A stretch of 64,000 bases of DNA from Bacillota bacterium (GCA_023458755.1 JAEWYE010000076.1:183589-247588); one strand, 5' to 3'. Positions 8,831 to 17,723 are shown, numbered from the stretch's first letter. Notes: generated by a model from the letters alone, not told the origin. Numbers and translations: made by a program.

Positions 8831-9316
8831 ATGGAAAATCAGGAGCAGGAATACATTCTTTCGGTGCTGGCGCAGAACCACCGCGGCGTGCTGCTGCGGA
8901 TTGCGGGGCTGTTCAGCCGCCGCTGCTACAACATTAAAAGTATTGTGGCGGCGCAGACTGAAGATGAACAATATTCGCAGATGATTATTGTCGTACAGGG
9001 CGACGAACGCATTGTACGGCAAGTGGATATGCAGCTGAGCAAGCTGGTGGAAGTAGAACAGGTAACCGTACTGAACAGCGAAGATTCCATCGTGCGCGAG
9101 CATTTGCTGCTCAAGGTTCACCGCACGGAACAAAACAGTGTGCAGCTTGTGGAAATCGCCAACGTGTTCCACGCGAACATTCTCAGTGTTACCTCTGAAA
9201 CCATGATTGTGGAACTGACCGGCGACGCCGCCACACTCAACGCTTTTGTGGAACTGTATAAGCCTTATCATATCGAAAAAATTCTGCGTACCGGCTCCAT
9301 GGCAATGGAGAAATAA
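8831..9316 (+). CDS. ilvN: Acetolactate synthase, small regulatory subunit
   Basis: A 161-residue regulatory subunit that activates IlvB and confers feedback inhibition, usually by valine. It opens with an ACT domain (YILSVLAQNHRGVLLRIAGLF, RRCYNIKSIV) and has the usual C-terminal half with HLLLKVH, FHANILSV and ELTGD. The ATG at 8831 follows AAAGGCGG. The frame is open back to 8744 inside ilvB, but that stretch is not conserved in character. Immediately downstream are partial copies of a dispersed palindromic repeat before ilvA. Confidence 0.94.
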   Translation: MENQEQEYILSVLAQNHRGVLLRIAGLFSRRCYNIKSIVAAQTEDEQYSQMIIVVQGDERIVRQVDMQLSKLVEVEQVTVLNSEDSIVREHLLLKVHRTEQNSVQLVEIANVFHANILSVTSETMIVELTGDAATLNAFVELYKPYHIEKILRTGSMAMEK

Positions 9317-9323
9317 AAATACA

Positions 9324-9430
9324 AAATCTCTCTGTAGCTAAGGCAATGAATCTCTCTATGACTTTAGCAAGAGTAAAAAAGGTACAAATCTCTCTGTCAC
9401 TGCGGTGACATCTCCCTTTAACAAGGGAGA
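9324..9430. repeat. Dispersed palindromic repeat, one full and about two partial copies
   Basis: A full copy at 9386-9430 begins AAATCTCTCTG, contains the small dyad TCACTGCGGTGA, and ends with CTCCCTTTAACAAGGGAG, a 7-bp inverted repeat. Truncated versions beginning AAATCTCTCTG (9324) and AATCTCTCTA (about 9348) precede it. The same element recurs at 61160-61206 and as an array at 61621-62042. Confidence 0.8.
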
Positions 9431-9483
9431 AGAGATGCCCCTCAAGTGCATTGAAAAATTAATTACGAAAGCTGGCGTATGTT

Positions 9484-10683
9484 ATGCTAACCCTTGACAA
9501 AGTTTATCACGCATCCTATGTATTAAAAGAAGTGATCCGTAAGACCGATTTAATTTACGCGCCGAAAATCAACCCGGAAAGCGAAATTTATTTAAAGACT
9601 GAAAATTTGCAGGTAACCGGTTCCTTTAAGGTGCGCGGTGCTCACTATAAAATCTCACAGCTGACCGAAGAAGAAAAGGCCAAGGGCGTTATTGCCTGTT
9701 CCGCCGGCAACCACGCGCAGGGCGTGGCGCTCGCCGCAAACAAGAACGGTATCCCGTCCGTTATCTGCATTCCGGACGGCGCACCGATTTCCAAAGTAGA
9801 AGCGACCAAAAGCTACGGCGCACAGGTACAGCTTGTCAAGGGCTGCTACGACGACGCATACAGCAAAGCTCGTGAATTGCAGGAGAAAAACGGCTACACC
9901 TTTATCCACCCATTTGACGACCCGGATGTCATCGCGGGACAGGGCACGATTGGTCTGGAGCTTTTAAAACAGCTGCCGGATATGGACGCGGTGATTGTAC
10001 CGGTCGGCGGCGGCGGGTTAATCTCCGGCGTGGCGTTTGCCATTAAATCACTGAATCCGAAATGCAAGGTTTACGGCGTACAGGCATGCGGCGCACCCTC
10101 CATGGTAAATTCGCTGGCTCACCATAAAGCGGAAATGCTCGAAAGTGTTTCCACCATTGCGGACGGCATCGCGGTAAAACAGCCGGGCAACCTCACCTAT
10201 GAGCTGTGCGGGAACTATGTAGATGAGGTGGTCACGGTGACCGACGACGAAATCTCTACGGCGATTCTCACGCTGATTGAACAGCACAAGCTGATTGCCG
10301 AGGGCGCCGGTGCGGTTTCGGTCGCCGCCGCCATGTTCAACAAGGTGGATGTGAAGGGCAAAAAGGTCGCCTGCCTGCTTTCGGGCGGCAACATTGACGT
10401 TACCATTTTGTCGCGCGTCATCAGCCGTGGTCTGCTCAAAGCCGGACGCTCCGCCGATCTTACCATTGAACTGCCGGATAAGCCCGGTCAGCTCCGCGAT
10501 GTTTCCGCTATTGTGGCAGAGCTCGGCGGCAATGTGGTTGCGGTTCACCATGACCGCTCCGGCGTGGATACCGACATCAACGCCTGCTATCTGCGCTTGG
10601 TAATGGAAACGAAGGATTCCGCGCACATTGCCCAAATTGAACAGGCCATCACCCAAGCGGGGTACAAGATTGTTAAGCGATAA
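9484..10683 (+). CDS. ilvA: Threonine ammonia-lyase with C-terminal ACT domain
   Basis: PLP enzyme that deaminates threonine to 2-oxobutyrate, the isoleucine precursor. The PLP lysine is Lys49 in GSFKVRGAHYK; SAGNHAQGVA and the phosphate-binding GGGGLISG loop are present. Residues from about 325 form one ACT domain (ADLTIELPDKPGQLRDVSAIV), giving the 399-residue short form rather than the 510-residue E. coli-type IlvA with two ACT-like regions. It lies 167 bases after ilvN with repeats in between; no separate promoter was identified. Citramalate synthase at 62-63.6 kb offers a second route to the same product. The role could be biosynthetic or catabolic. Confidence 0.92.
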   Translation: MLTLDKVYHASYVLKEVIRKTDLIYAPKINPESEIYLKTENLQVTGSFKVRGAHYKISQLTEEEKAKGVIACSAGNHAQGVALAANKNGIPSVICIPDGAPISKVEATKSYGAQVQLVKGCYDDAYSKARELQEKNGYTFIHPFDDPDVIAGQGTIGLELLKQLPDMDAVIVPVGGGGLISGVAFAIKSLNPKCKVYGVQACGAPSMVNSLAHHKAEMLESVSTIADGIAVKQPGNLTYELCGNYVDEVVTVTDDEISTAILTLIEQHKLIAEGAGAVSVAAAMFNKVDVKGKKVACLLSGGNIDVTILSRVISRGLLKAGRSADLTIELPDKPGQLRDVSAIVAELGGNVVAVHHDRSGVDTDINACYLRLVMETKDSAHIAQIEQAITQAGYKIVKR

Positions 10684-10742
10684 TAATCGGCAGGGTATCG
10701 GAATCCGGATACTGTGCATTTCCCCTATTCACGAGAATTTCC

Positions 10743-10771
10743 TTGACAAAGCGCTGACAATTGTTTATAGT
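10743..10771 (+). promoter_or_regulatory. Sigma-A-type promoter of the aro operon
   Basis: TTGACA at 10743-10748, a 17-base spacer, and TATAGT at 10766-10771. Transcription would start near 10778, giving a leader of about 250 bases before aroF. Confidence 0.85.
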
Positions 10772-10803
10772 TAATTTAACTTCAAGTTTAGGAAGGTAAC
10801 ACA

Positions 10804-10932
10804 ATGAATTTGAGTGCAGCAAAAGCTTTTGTCGCAAAACGATTTATAAGCTTTAGCTATCCCCGCTATTTTATGGCGTGGGATTTTTACGCATGCAATC
10901 AAATAAACTGTGACGCTTCCTGTTCAAATTAG
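10804..10932 (+). CDS. Aromatic-rich attenuation leader peptide (42 residues)
   Basis: A short reading frame with ATG at 10804, a good ribosome binding site (AGGAAGG, 7-base spacing) and TAG at 10930-10932. Nine of 42 residues are aromatic: Phe9, Phe14, Phe17, Tyr19, Tyr22, Phe23, Trp26, Phe28 and Tyr29. Eight of these fall in residues 14-29, so Phe, Tyr and Trp codons are all represented in one cluster. It sits between the promoter and an intrinsic terminator ahead of DAHP synthase. This is the arrangement of classical trp/phe leaders: ribosomes stalled on scarce aromatic aminoacyl-tRNA would favour readthrough. The coding assignment is seen in the sequence; the mechanism is inferred. Confidence 0.85.
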   Translation: MNLSAAKAFVAKRFISFSYPRYFMAWDFYACNQINCDASCSN

Positions 10933-10967
10933 AGCCATATTCTACTCATATATGGGGACAATCGATA

Positions 10968-10995
10968 ACGGAGCTAGCAGTAGCTCCGTTTTTTT
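10968..10995 (+). terminator. Attenuator terminator in the aro operon leader
   Basis: A perfect 9-bp stem, ACGGAGCTA at 10968-10976 and TAGCTCCGT at 10981-10989, with loop GCAG and a T run to 10995. It lies 35 bases after the leader peptide stop and 31 bases before aroF. GCTTCC at 10915-10920 could pair with GGAGC at 10970-10974 with one bulge and act as antiterminator; a ribosome at the leader stop codon would cover it. Confidence 0.9.
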
Positions 10996-11026
10996 GTACC
11001 CAAATTTCAATTTTGGAGGATTTTTT

Positions 11027-12046
11027 ATGATTATCGTGTTAAAACCGGATTGCACACAGGAACAGTTACAGCGTTTCACCGATTCCTTAACAAACAACTA
11101 TGACGTAAAGGTCAACACATGGGTCGGCACACAAAGCACCGTGCTTGGCCTGATTGGTGACACTTCAGCCATTGACATTGACTACATTGCGGCGCAGGAG
11201 TTTGTGGAAAGTGTAAAGCGCGTACAGGAGCCGTACAAAAAAGCAAACCGCAAATTTCACCCCGACAACACCGTTATCACCCTGCCGAACGGGCAGACCA
11301 TCGGCGGAGGCGGTCTTGCTGTGATGGCAGGTCCCTGCTCGGTTGAGGGCGAAGAGCAAATCTGTGAAATCGCGGAGCGCGTAAAGGCGGCAGGCGCACA
11401 ATTTTTGCGCGGCGGCGCGTTCAAACCCAGAACATCCCCTTACGCGTTTCAGGGCTTGCGTGCGGAGGGCTTGGAGCTGCTCACAAAAGCAAAGCAGAAA
11501 ACCGGTCTTCCAATTGTAACCGAAATCATGCGCATTTCGCAGTTGGAACTGTTCGACGACGTGGACATCATTCAGGTTGGCGCGCGGAATATGCAGAATT
11601 TTGAACTGCTCAAGGAGCTTGGGAAAATCAACAAGCCGATTTTATTGAAGCGCGGACTTTCCAGCACGATTGAAGAACTGCTGATGAGCGCCGAATACAT
11701 TATGGCGGGCGGCAACGAACAGGTTATCCTTTGCGAGCGCGGCATCCGCACCTATGAAACCTTTACGCGCAATACGCTGGATATTTCCGCTGTTCCGATT
11801 CTGAAAAAGCTCTCCCATCTGCCCGTTATCGTAGACCCAAGTCATGCTTCCGGCATTGCGTGGCTGGTGGAGCCGCTTGCGCTTGCCGCCGTTGCCGCCG
11901 GTGCGGACGGACTGATTATTGAGGTACACAACGACCCAAGTCATGCGCTTTCGGATGGTGCGCAGTCGCTTACCCCCAATCAGTTTGACAAGGTGGCGGA
12001 GCACGTATTCAACGCCGCCCGCGCATTTGGAAGGAAAATAGATTAA
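11027..12046 (+). CDS. aroF: 3-deoxy-7-phosphoheptulonate (DAHP) synthase, type I-beta
   Basis: Condenses phosphoenolpyruvate and erythrose 4-phosphate, the committed shikimate step. Residues 1 to about 70 form the ferredoxin-like regulatory domain typical of the Thermotoga-type enzyme (MIIVLKPDCTQEQLQRF). The TIM-barrel follows with GPCSVE, FLRGGAFKPRTSPYAFQG, QVGARNMQNFELLKE, LLKRG and DPSHASG, containing the metal and PEP ligands. 339 residues. The ATG at 11027 has TTGGAGGA upstream; the open frame further 5' crosses the attenuator and is rejected. First gene of aroF-tyrA-aroB-aroA-aroC-pheA. Feedback control by Tyr, Phe or prephenate via the N-terminal domain is known in the family but not shown here. 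Confidence 0.95.
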   Translation: MIIVLKPDCTQEQLQRFTDSLTNNYDVKVNTWVGTQSTVLGLIGDTSAIDIDYIAAQEFVESVKRVQEPYKKANRKFHPDNTVITLPNGQTIGGGGLAVMAGPCSVEGEEQICEIAERVKAAGAQFLRGGAFKPRTSPYAFQGLRAEGLELLTKAKQKTGLPIVTEIMRISQLELFDDVDIIQVGARNMQNFELLKELGKINKPILLKRGLSSTIEELLMSAEYIMAGGNEQVILCERGIRTYETFTRNTLDISAVPILKKLSHLPVIVDPSHASGIAWLVEPLALAAVAAGADGLIIEVHNDPSHALSDGAQSLTPNQFDKVAEHVFNAARAFGRKID

Positions 12047-12111
12047 TGCTATATTTTCGCAAGTTTTTATTGTATAATAGAGATTATACTTAAACTTGCG
12101 GGAGGACGGAT

Positions 12112-12948
12112 ATGGACAACAAAATCGTAATCGTCGGTTTGGGGCTGATCGGCGGTTCGCTTGCAAAGGCATTTCAAGAATTTACGGAATGCACAGTCGC
12201 CGGAATCGACACAAACGTCCAAGTACTGGAGGCCGCCCTGAAAAGCGGCGCGATTGACAAAATCGGTACGGACGACGACATACGCAATGCCGATATTTTA
12301 TATCTGTGCACCTACCCACAGGCGGCTATCGACTTTGTTACGGCACACACCGGATTGATCGGTGAGCGCTGTATCGTAACCGACACCTGCGGCATTAAAG
12401 CCGCCATCTGCCCAAGGTTGGCCGCGCTTTCGAACGAACACCATTTTGTATTCGTGGGCGGTCACCCGATGGCGGGAAAAGAAAAAAACGGATTCGAAGC
12501 AAGCGAAGCCGCCCTGTTTGACGGTGCAAGCTACCTGCTTATTCCGTGCGGCGCGCCGGACTGGGCGGTGGATACGATGAAAGCGATTGCCGTTTCGCTC
12601 GGATTTGGCGGCACGGTAATTACCACACCGGAGCACCACGATACCATGATTGCCTATACCTCCCAACTGCCCCATGTGCTCGCCTGTGCTTATGTGATGA
12701 GCCCCTGCTGTCCACAGCACAACGGCTTTTCTGCGGGAAGCTACCGCGACGTTTCGCGTGTGGCGCGCATCAATGAACAGCTTTGGAGCGAACTTTTCCT
12801 GGACAACCGCACTGCGCTGGTAACAGAACTGAACACGTTAATCGGCAACATTACCCATATTAAAAACGCGGTGGAACAAAATGACCGTGATACCTTAACG
12901 GAACTGCTGAAGCAGGGACGCGAAGTCAAGGAAAGGCTTGGGGAATAA
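12112..12948 (+). CDS. tyrA: Prephenate dehydrogenase
   Basis: Oxidatively decarboxylates prephenate to 4-hydroxyphenylpyruvate, the tyrosine branch. The N-terminal Rossmann motif is VGLGLIGGSLAKAF. GGHPMAGKEKNGFEAS and the helical domain with HHDTMIAYTSQLPHVLA follow, carrying the catalytic His and substrate contacts. 278 residues with no C-terminal ACT domain, so a short monofunctional form. The ATG at 12112 follows GGGAGGA. A TATAAT at 12073-12078 lies upstream but no good -35 was found, so the gene is more likely read from the aroF promoter. Confidence 0.94.
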   Translation: MDNKIVIVGLGLIGGSLAKAFQEFTECTVAGIDTNVQVLEAALKSGAIDKIGTDDDIRNADILYLCTYPQAAIDFVTAHTGLIGERCIVTDTCGIKAAICPRLAALSNEHHFVFVGGHPMAGKEKNGFEASEAALFDGASYLLIPCGAPDWAVDTMKAIAVSLGFGGTVITTPEHHDTMIAYTSQLPHVLACAYVMSPCCPQHNGFSAGSYRDVSRVARINEQLWSELFLDNRTALVTELNTLIGNITHIKNAVEQNDRDTLTELLKQGREVKERLGE

Positions 12949-13011
12949 GGAAGTAATACTTTTACTTATCTGGTCAATATTTCTGGAGTTACAGGAAAGG
13001 ACAATTATATC

Positions 13012-14073
13012 ATGGAAATTACCGTTCATACATCGGACAGCTACCGAATTAAAGTGGAACGAGGCTTAATCGATCGCGTGGGCGAATGCGCCTCTGAAAT
13101 ATACAAGCCCTGCAAGGTGCTGATTGTAACAGACAGTCATGTTTCCCCGCTTTATGTACAGCGCGTTGCCGATTCTCTTCGGGAATACGGTTATGAGCCC
13201 GGCGGATTCACCTTTCCGGCGGGCGAACCCTCGAAACAATTGGAAACCATTCAGAACATCTACTTATGCCTTGCAGAACACGGCTATACACGCAGCGACT
13301 TTATCGTTGCGCTTGGCGGCGGCGTTACCGGCGACATGGCTGGCTTTGCTGCGGCGACCTATCTGCGCGGCATTGGGTACATACAAGTGCCGACCTCGCT
13401 GTTGGCGCAAATCGACTCCAGTGTGGGCGGAAAAACCGCTGTTGACCTTCCGCAGGGGAAAAATTTGGTGGGCGCGTTCTGGCAGCCGCGCATGGTGCTC
13501 ATCGACCCTAATACACTTGATACCCTTTCCCCCTACTATTTTGCGGACGGTATGGCGGAAGCAATTAAATACGGCTGTATTATGAGCCGCTCGCTGTTTG
13601 ACATGATTAAGAGTGGAGATATGCAAAAGCCCGAGAATCTTGACTCTATGATTTGCCAGTGTATCGACATTAAGCGCAAGCTGGTGGAAAAAGATGAATT
13701 TGATACCTGTGAACGTATGCTGCTGAATTTCGGGCATACCTTCGGACACGCACTGGAAAAGCTGTACGGTTTTAACAAGCTTTCTCACGGGCAGGCGGTG
13801 GGTATCGGCATGGTACTGGTTACCCACGCAAGCGAAAAAGCGGGAGCAACCAAAAAAGGTACGGCAAAAGAAATTGAAAAAGTTCTGAAAAAATATACAC
13901 TTCCGGTCAATGATGAAATGCCGATTGAAAAAATTGTAGAAGCAACCGCAATGGACAAAAAAGGCAGCGGCAAAAATATTAAACTGGTTCTACTCGGTGA
14001 AATTGGGAAGGCTTCGCTGTTTGAAATGGAGCGCACCGACCTGCTGGACTTTGCAAAAGGCAGTTTAGAGTAA
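13012..14073 (+). CDS. aroB: 3-dehydroquinate synthase
   Basis: Converts DAHP to 3-dehydroquinate, the second shikimate step, using NAD+ and a divalent metal. It shows the glycine-rich NAD site GGGVTGDMAGFAAATYLRG, PTSLLAQIDSSVGGKTAVD, and the metal-ligand region NFGHTFGHALE with a further His in LSHGQAV. 353 residues, normal. ATG at 13012 with AAAGGA upstream. Position after tyrA and before aroA with short gaps supports one operon. Confidence 0.95.
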   Translation: MEITVHTSDSYRIKVERGLIDRVGECASEIYKPCKVLIVTDSHVSPLYVQRVADSLREYGYEPGGFTFPAGEPSKQLETIQNIYLCLAEHGYTRSDFIVALGGGVTGDMAGFAAATYLRGIGYIQVPTSLLAQIDSSVGGKTAVDLPQGKNLVGAFWQPRMVLIDPNTLDTLSPYYFADGMAEAIKYGCIMSRSLFDMIKSGDMQKPENLDSMICQCIDIKRKLVEKDEFDTCERMLLNFGHTFGHALEKLYGFNKLSHGQAVGIGMVLVTHASEKAGATKKGTAKEIEKVLKKYTLPVNDEMPIEKIVEATAMDKKGSGKNIKLVLLGEIGKASLFEMERTDLLDFAKGSLE

Positions 14074-14134
14074 TAAATTTGAAAAGAGCAAGCAATAAAA
14101 TGCTGCTTCATGAGCGCAGAAAGGATGGACAACC

Positions 14135-15403
14135 ATGCGTGATGTAAAAATCACCCCCGCACGTCTTCACGGTTCGGTTACCGTTCCCCCGTCAAAAAGC
14201 GCGGCTCACCGTGCCATCCTTTGTGCCGCACTGGCAAACGGCGTGAGCGAGATACACAATATCTCTTTGTCAGACGACATGTGCGCGACAATCGGTGCCA
14301 TACAGGCCATGGGTGCAAGAGTACATTACGAAAAGCAAATACTGAAAATTGACACTACCGGCAGTTGGACGGAATCCGCGCGAATTGACTGCGGAGAATC
14401 CGGTTCCACACTGCGTTTTTTTATACCCATTGCCGCCGCGCTCGGCATGAATGCGGAATTTACCGGGCGCGGCAGACTGCCGCAGCGTCCCATCGGCGTT
14501 TATTTGGACTGTCTGCCCCCGCACGGCATCGTCTGCCAAACGGAGGGCGGACTTCCTTTACGGATAAGCGGACAGCTTACTCCCGGCAGGTTTGTACTGC
14601 CCGGGAATATCAGTTCTCAGTTTATAACCGGCTTACTGCTTGCTCTGCCGTTGCTGAACGGCGACAGCGAACTGCTGCTCTCTTCCCCGCTGGAATCGGC
14701 CGCCTACGTCGATATGACAATTGCCATCCAACGTGAATTTGGCATTCAAATTGAGCCAACCAAAAACGGATGGAGCATTCGCGGCAGACAAAGCTATCAT
14801 CCCCGAACCTATACGGTGGAGGGAGACTGGTCGCAAGCGGCATTTTTTCTGGCTGCGGGCGCGTTGGGCGGCGAGCTTTCCATTCAGGGATTGAACCGGA
14901 ACTCCACACAGGGCGACAAAGCCGCCGAAGCGCTTTTTGCGCAATTCGGTGCGGATATTGCGTGGCGGGGGGATATTCTGACCGTAAAAAGCAAGTCGCT
15001 TTGCGGAATGGAAATCGACGCGGCACAGATACCCGACTTAGTTCCCATCTTGGCGGCAACCGCCGCGCTTTGTGAGGGAAACACCCGAATTTATCACGCG
15101 GAACGGCTGCGAATTAAGGAAAGCGACCGCCTTGCCGCGATGACGGACGGTTTGACGAAGCTCGGTGCAAACATTCAACAAACGCCGGACGGTTTGTTAA
15201 TAACCGGTGTGCCCCGCCTGCATGCGGATTGTGTACAGGGGTACAACGACCACCGCATCGTCATGGCGCTGGCAATCGCCGCGCTGAACGCGGACGGTGA
15301 AGTGCAAATCAGTGATGCGCAGAGCATCCAAAAATCGTACCCGCAGTTTTTTGAGGACTACAACAGGCTGGGAGGAAACGCAGATGTCGTCAACTTGGGG
15401 TGA
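14135..15403 (+). CDS. aroA: 3-phosphoshikimate 1-carboxyvinyltransferase (EPSP synthase)
   Basis: Transfers the enolpyruvyl group of PEP to shikimate 3-phosphate. PPSKSAAHRAI near residue 20 carries the PEP-binding Lys and Ser, GESGSTLRFFIPI lines the active site, and RIKESDR and YNDHRIVMA are the C-domain signatures. 422 residues. ATG at 14135 with AAGGA upstream. The loop usually reading GNAGTA in glyphosate-sensitive class I enzymes reads GESGSTLR, which fits class II-like or low-GC forms. The end overlaps aroC by 20 bases. Confidence 0.95.
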   Translation: MRDVKITPARLHGSVTVPPSKSAAHRAILCAALANGVSEIHNISLSDDMCATIGAIQAMGARVHYEKQILKIDTTGSWTESARIDCGESGSTLRFFIPIAAALGMNAEFTGRGRLPQRPIGVYLDCLPPHGIVCQTEGGLPLRISGQLTPGRFVLPGNISSQFITGLLLALPLLNGDSELLLSSPLESAAYVDMTIAIQREFGIQIEPTKNGWSIRGRQSYHPRTYTVEGDWSQAAFFLAAGALGGELSIQGLNRNSTQGDKAAEALFAQFGADIAWRGDILTVKSKSLCGMEIDAAQIPDLVPILAATAALCEGNTRIYHAERLRIKESDRLAAMTDGLTKLGANIQQTPDGLLITGVPRLHADCVQGYNDHRIVMALAIAALNADGEVQISDAQSIQKSYPQFFEDYNRLGGNADVVNLG

Positions 15404-16469
15404 ACAGATAAGAATCAGTATTTTCGGTGAGAGCCACGGTGAAGCCATCGGCGTTACGCTGGACGGTTTGCCCGCAGGCGAAGAAATCAATCTGGACTCG
15501 GTTGCCGTACAGATGAGCCGCCGTGCTCCGGGCAAGGACAGCGCCAGTACGCCGCGCAAGGAAAGTGATCTTCCGCAGATTCTTTCCGGCTTTTTAAATG
15601 GGCGCACCACCGGCGCTCCGCTTTGTGCCATGATACAAAACACCAACACCCGCTCCGGGGACTATGCCAATCTAAGCGTACTGCTCCGCCCCGGTCACGC
15701 GGATTACACCGGCTTTGTACGCTACGGCGGTTATAACGATATTCGCGGCGGCGGGCATTTTTCCGGCAGGCTGACCGCTCCCCTTGTGTTTGCGGGTGCG
15801 GTATGCAGACAGATTCTTTTGCGGCGCGGTATTCACATCGGTGCGCATGTTTCCGCGATTGCGGGCGTACACGATACGCCTTTCGACGCGGTTGCGGTAT
15901 CGGGCGAACAGTTGGACGCATTGGCTTGCGTTTATTTTCCGCTTATCGACCGCAGCAAAGAACCGGAAATGCGGGATAAAATCGAAGCGGCTCGTATGTC
16001 GCTGGACAGCGTGGGCGGTATTGTAGAATGCGCCGTTACCGGTATGCCAGCGGGCATTGGCAGCCCTATGTTCGGCGGAGTGGAAAATGTGCTTTCGTCC
16101 ATTCTGTTCGGCGTTCCGGCTGTAAAGGGTGTGGAATTCGGGGCAGGCTTTGCTGCTGCGGAACTGCGCGGCAGTGAAAATAACGACCCGTTTTATTATG
16201 AAGGCGATACGGTAAAAACCGCAACCAACAACTGCGGCGGCATTTTAGGCGGCATTACCAACGGTATGCCAATCGTATTCCGGGCGGCGGTAAAGCCGAC
16301 ACCATCCATTGCACGTGAACAGAATACGGTAGATTTGACGGCAAAGACAAACGCCAAATTAAGCGTGCATGGCCGACACGACCCCTGCATTGTACCGCGC
16401 GCTGTTCCCGTCATTGAAGCCGCGGCGGCAATTGCGTTATTAGACATGCTCAGCAACGCAAAATATTAG
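15384..16469 (+). CDS. aroC: Chorismate synthase
   Basis: Makes chorismate from EPSP by FMN-dependent 1,4-elimination, the last common aromatic step. Motifs: GESHGEAIGVTLDG near the N terminus, RPGHADYTGFVRYGG with GGGHFSGRLTAP, and the C-terminal HDPCIVPRAVPV. 361 residues. The ATG at 15384 has GGGAGG 8 bases upstream and overlaps the aroA 3' end by 20 bases; a longer frame open to 15297 lies wholly inside aroA and is rejected. Confidence 0.95.
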   Translation: MSSTWGEQIRISIFGESHGEAIGVTLDGLPAGEEINLDSVAVQMSRRAPGKDSASTPRKESDLPQILSGFLNGRTTGAPLCAMIQNTNTRSGDYANLSVLLRPGHADYTGFVRYGGYNDIRGGGHFSGRLTAPLVFAGAVCRQILLRRGIHIGAHVSAIAGVHDTPFDAVAVSGEQLDALACVYFPLIDRSKEPEMRDKIEAARMSLDSVGGIVECAVTGMPAGIGSPMFGGVENVLSSILFGVPAVKGVEFGAGFAAAELRGSENNDPFYYEGDTVKTATNNCGGILGGITNGMPIVFRAAVKPTPSIAREQNTVDLTAKTNAKLSVHGRHDPCIVPRAVPVIEAAAAIALLDMLSNAKY

Positions 16470-16557
16470 GAACATAAAAGCAGGTATAGTCGGCACCGGC
16501 CAATATATCCAGATGAATTCGCCGAACGAACGCCACAGCACCTTTTGGAGGTAACAC

Positions 16558-17703
16558 ATGACACTGGAAGAAATACGAAAACAAATCGATCAAATAGACA
16601 GCCAGCTTTTGCCGCTGTTCATCGCGCGCATGCATTGTGCGGAACAGGTTGCGCAAATAAAGGCGGAACAGCATCTGCCGGTACTGAACGCCGGACGTGA
16701 GGAAGAAATTCTGGAAAGCATCTCGGAAAAAGCGGAAGGCTTTGGCGGCGAAGCAAAAGTGCTGTATTCCACGATTATGGGTATCAGCCGCGCCTTGCAG
16801 AATAAGATGCTGGGAAGCGGCGGAGAAATCCGTAATCTGGTCAATCAAGCACCGTTTGCGTGCAAAACAACAGGAAAGCAGATTGCCTGCCCCGGTGTGC
16901 CGGGTGCGTTTTCGCACGAAGCCGCACAGGAGTTGTTTCCAAATTGCGATATGCGGTTTTACACCACATTTCATGACGTATTTAAAGCAATTGAAAACGA
17001 TGAAGCCGATTTCGGGCTGGTTCCGGTTGAAAACTCTTCCGCCGGTTCCGTCAGTGAAGTGTACGATTACATTTTAAACTATCGCTTTTATATTGTAGGA
17101 GCCGCCACCCTGCATGTACATCATTGCCTTGCAGTGGCACCGGGCACTCGTTTGGAAGATATTCGTTCGGTTTATTCCCACCCGCAGGCCTTGGCGCAAT
17201 GCTCCGACTATATATCCTCAAAAGGCTTTCAGGCACAGGAATATTCCAACACAGCTTCAGCGGCAAAAATGATTGCCGGGAAAGCGGACCGCAGCATAGC
17301 CGCGATTTGTTCCGTCGTGGCGGCAAACGAATACGGATTACAAATTATAAGCGAAGATATTCAGAACAGCAGCACCAACTGCACGCGCTTTATCGCCATC
17401 AGCCGTGAGCTGTTTATTCCGAACGACGCGCAGAAAATCAGCCTGTGCTTTTCGCTGCCGCACACCACCGGCTCCCTTTACAGCGTGCTTGCGCGGTTTG
17501 CCATGAGCGGACTGAACCTGACAAAAATCGAGTCACGCCCCATCGCGAGCAAAAATATTGCCGGAAAAAATTTTGAATATGATTTTTATCTGGACTTTAC
17601 CGGCAATGTTCGGGACCCAAAAACACTTGATCTGCTCTGCGCGCTTTACAGCGAGTTGCCGCGCTTCTCCTTCTTGGGCAACTATAGGGAGCAGGACGAA
17701 TAA
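16558..17703 (+). CDS. pheA: Bifunctional chorismate mutase/prephenate dehydratase (P-protein)
   Basis: Takes chorismate through prephenate to phenylpyruvate, the phenylalanine branch. Residues 1-90 form an AroQ chorismate mutase domain (EEIRKQIDQIDSQLLPLFIARM). Residues from about 105 form the prephenate dehydratase domain (PGAFSHEAAQELF, VPVENSSAGSV, and the NCTRF catalytic Thr motif). The C terminus is an ACT domain with the phenylalanine-binding ESRP (LTKIESRPI), so feedback inhibition by Phe is expected. 381 residues. ATG at 16558 after TTTTGGAGGT. Last gene of the aro operon, followed by a strong terminator. Confidence 0.95.
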   Translation: MTLEEIRKQIDQIDSQLLPLFIARMHCAEQVAQIKAEQHLPVLNAGREEEILESISEKAEGFGGEAKVLYSTIMGISRALQNKMLGSGGEIRNLVNQAPFACKTTGKQIACPGVPGAFSHEAAQELFPNCDMRFYTTFHDVFKAIENDEADFGLVPVENSSAGSVSEVYDYILNYRFYIVGAATLHVHHCLAVAPGTRLEDIRSVYSHPQALAQCSDYISSKGFQAQEYSNTASAAKMIAGKADRSIAAICSVVAANEYGLQIISEDIQNSSTNCTRFIAISRELFIPNDAQKISLCFSLPHTTGSLYSVLARFAMSGLNLTKIESRPIASKNIAGKNFEYDFYLDFTGNVRDPKTLDLLCALYSELPRFSFLGNYREQDE

Positions 17704-17723
17704 ATAAATACGGACATCGAATA

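Noticed and set aside
10910..11026. Upstream extension of aroF
   Set aside because: It would cross the attenuator terminator; the ATG at 11027 has a proper site and matches the start of the regulatory domain.
12050..12078. Separate tyrA promoter
   Set aside because: TATAAT at 12073-12078 is good, but no -35 hexamer lies at the right distance, so an independent promoter is not claimed.
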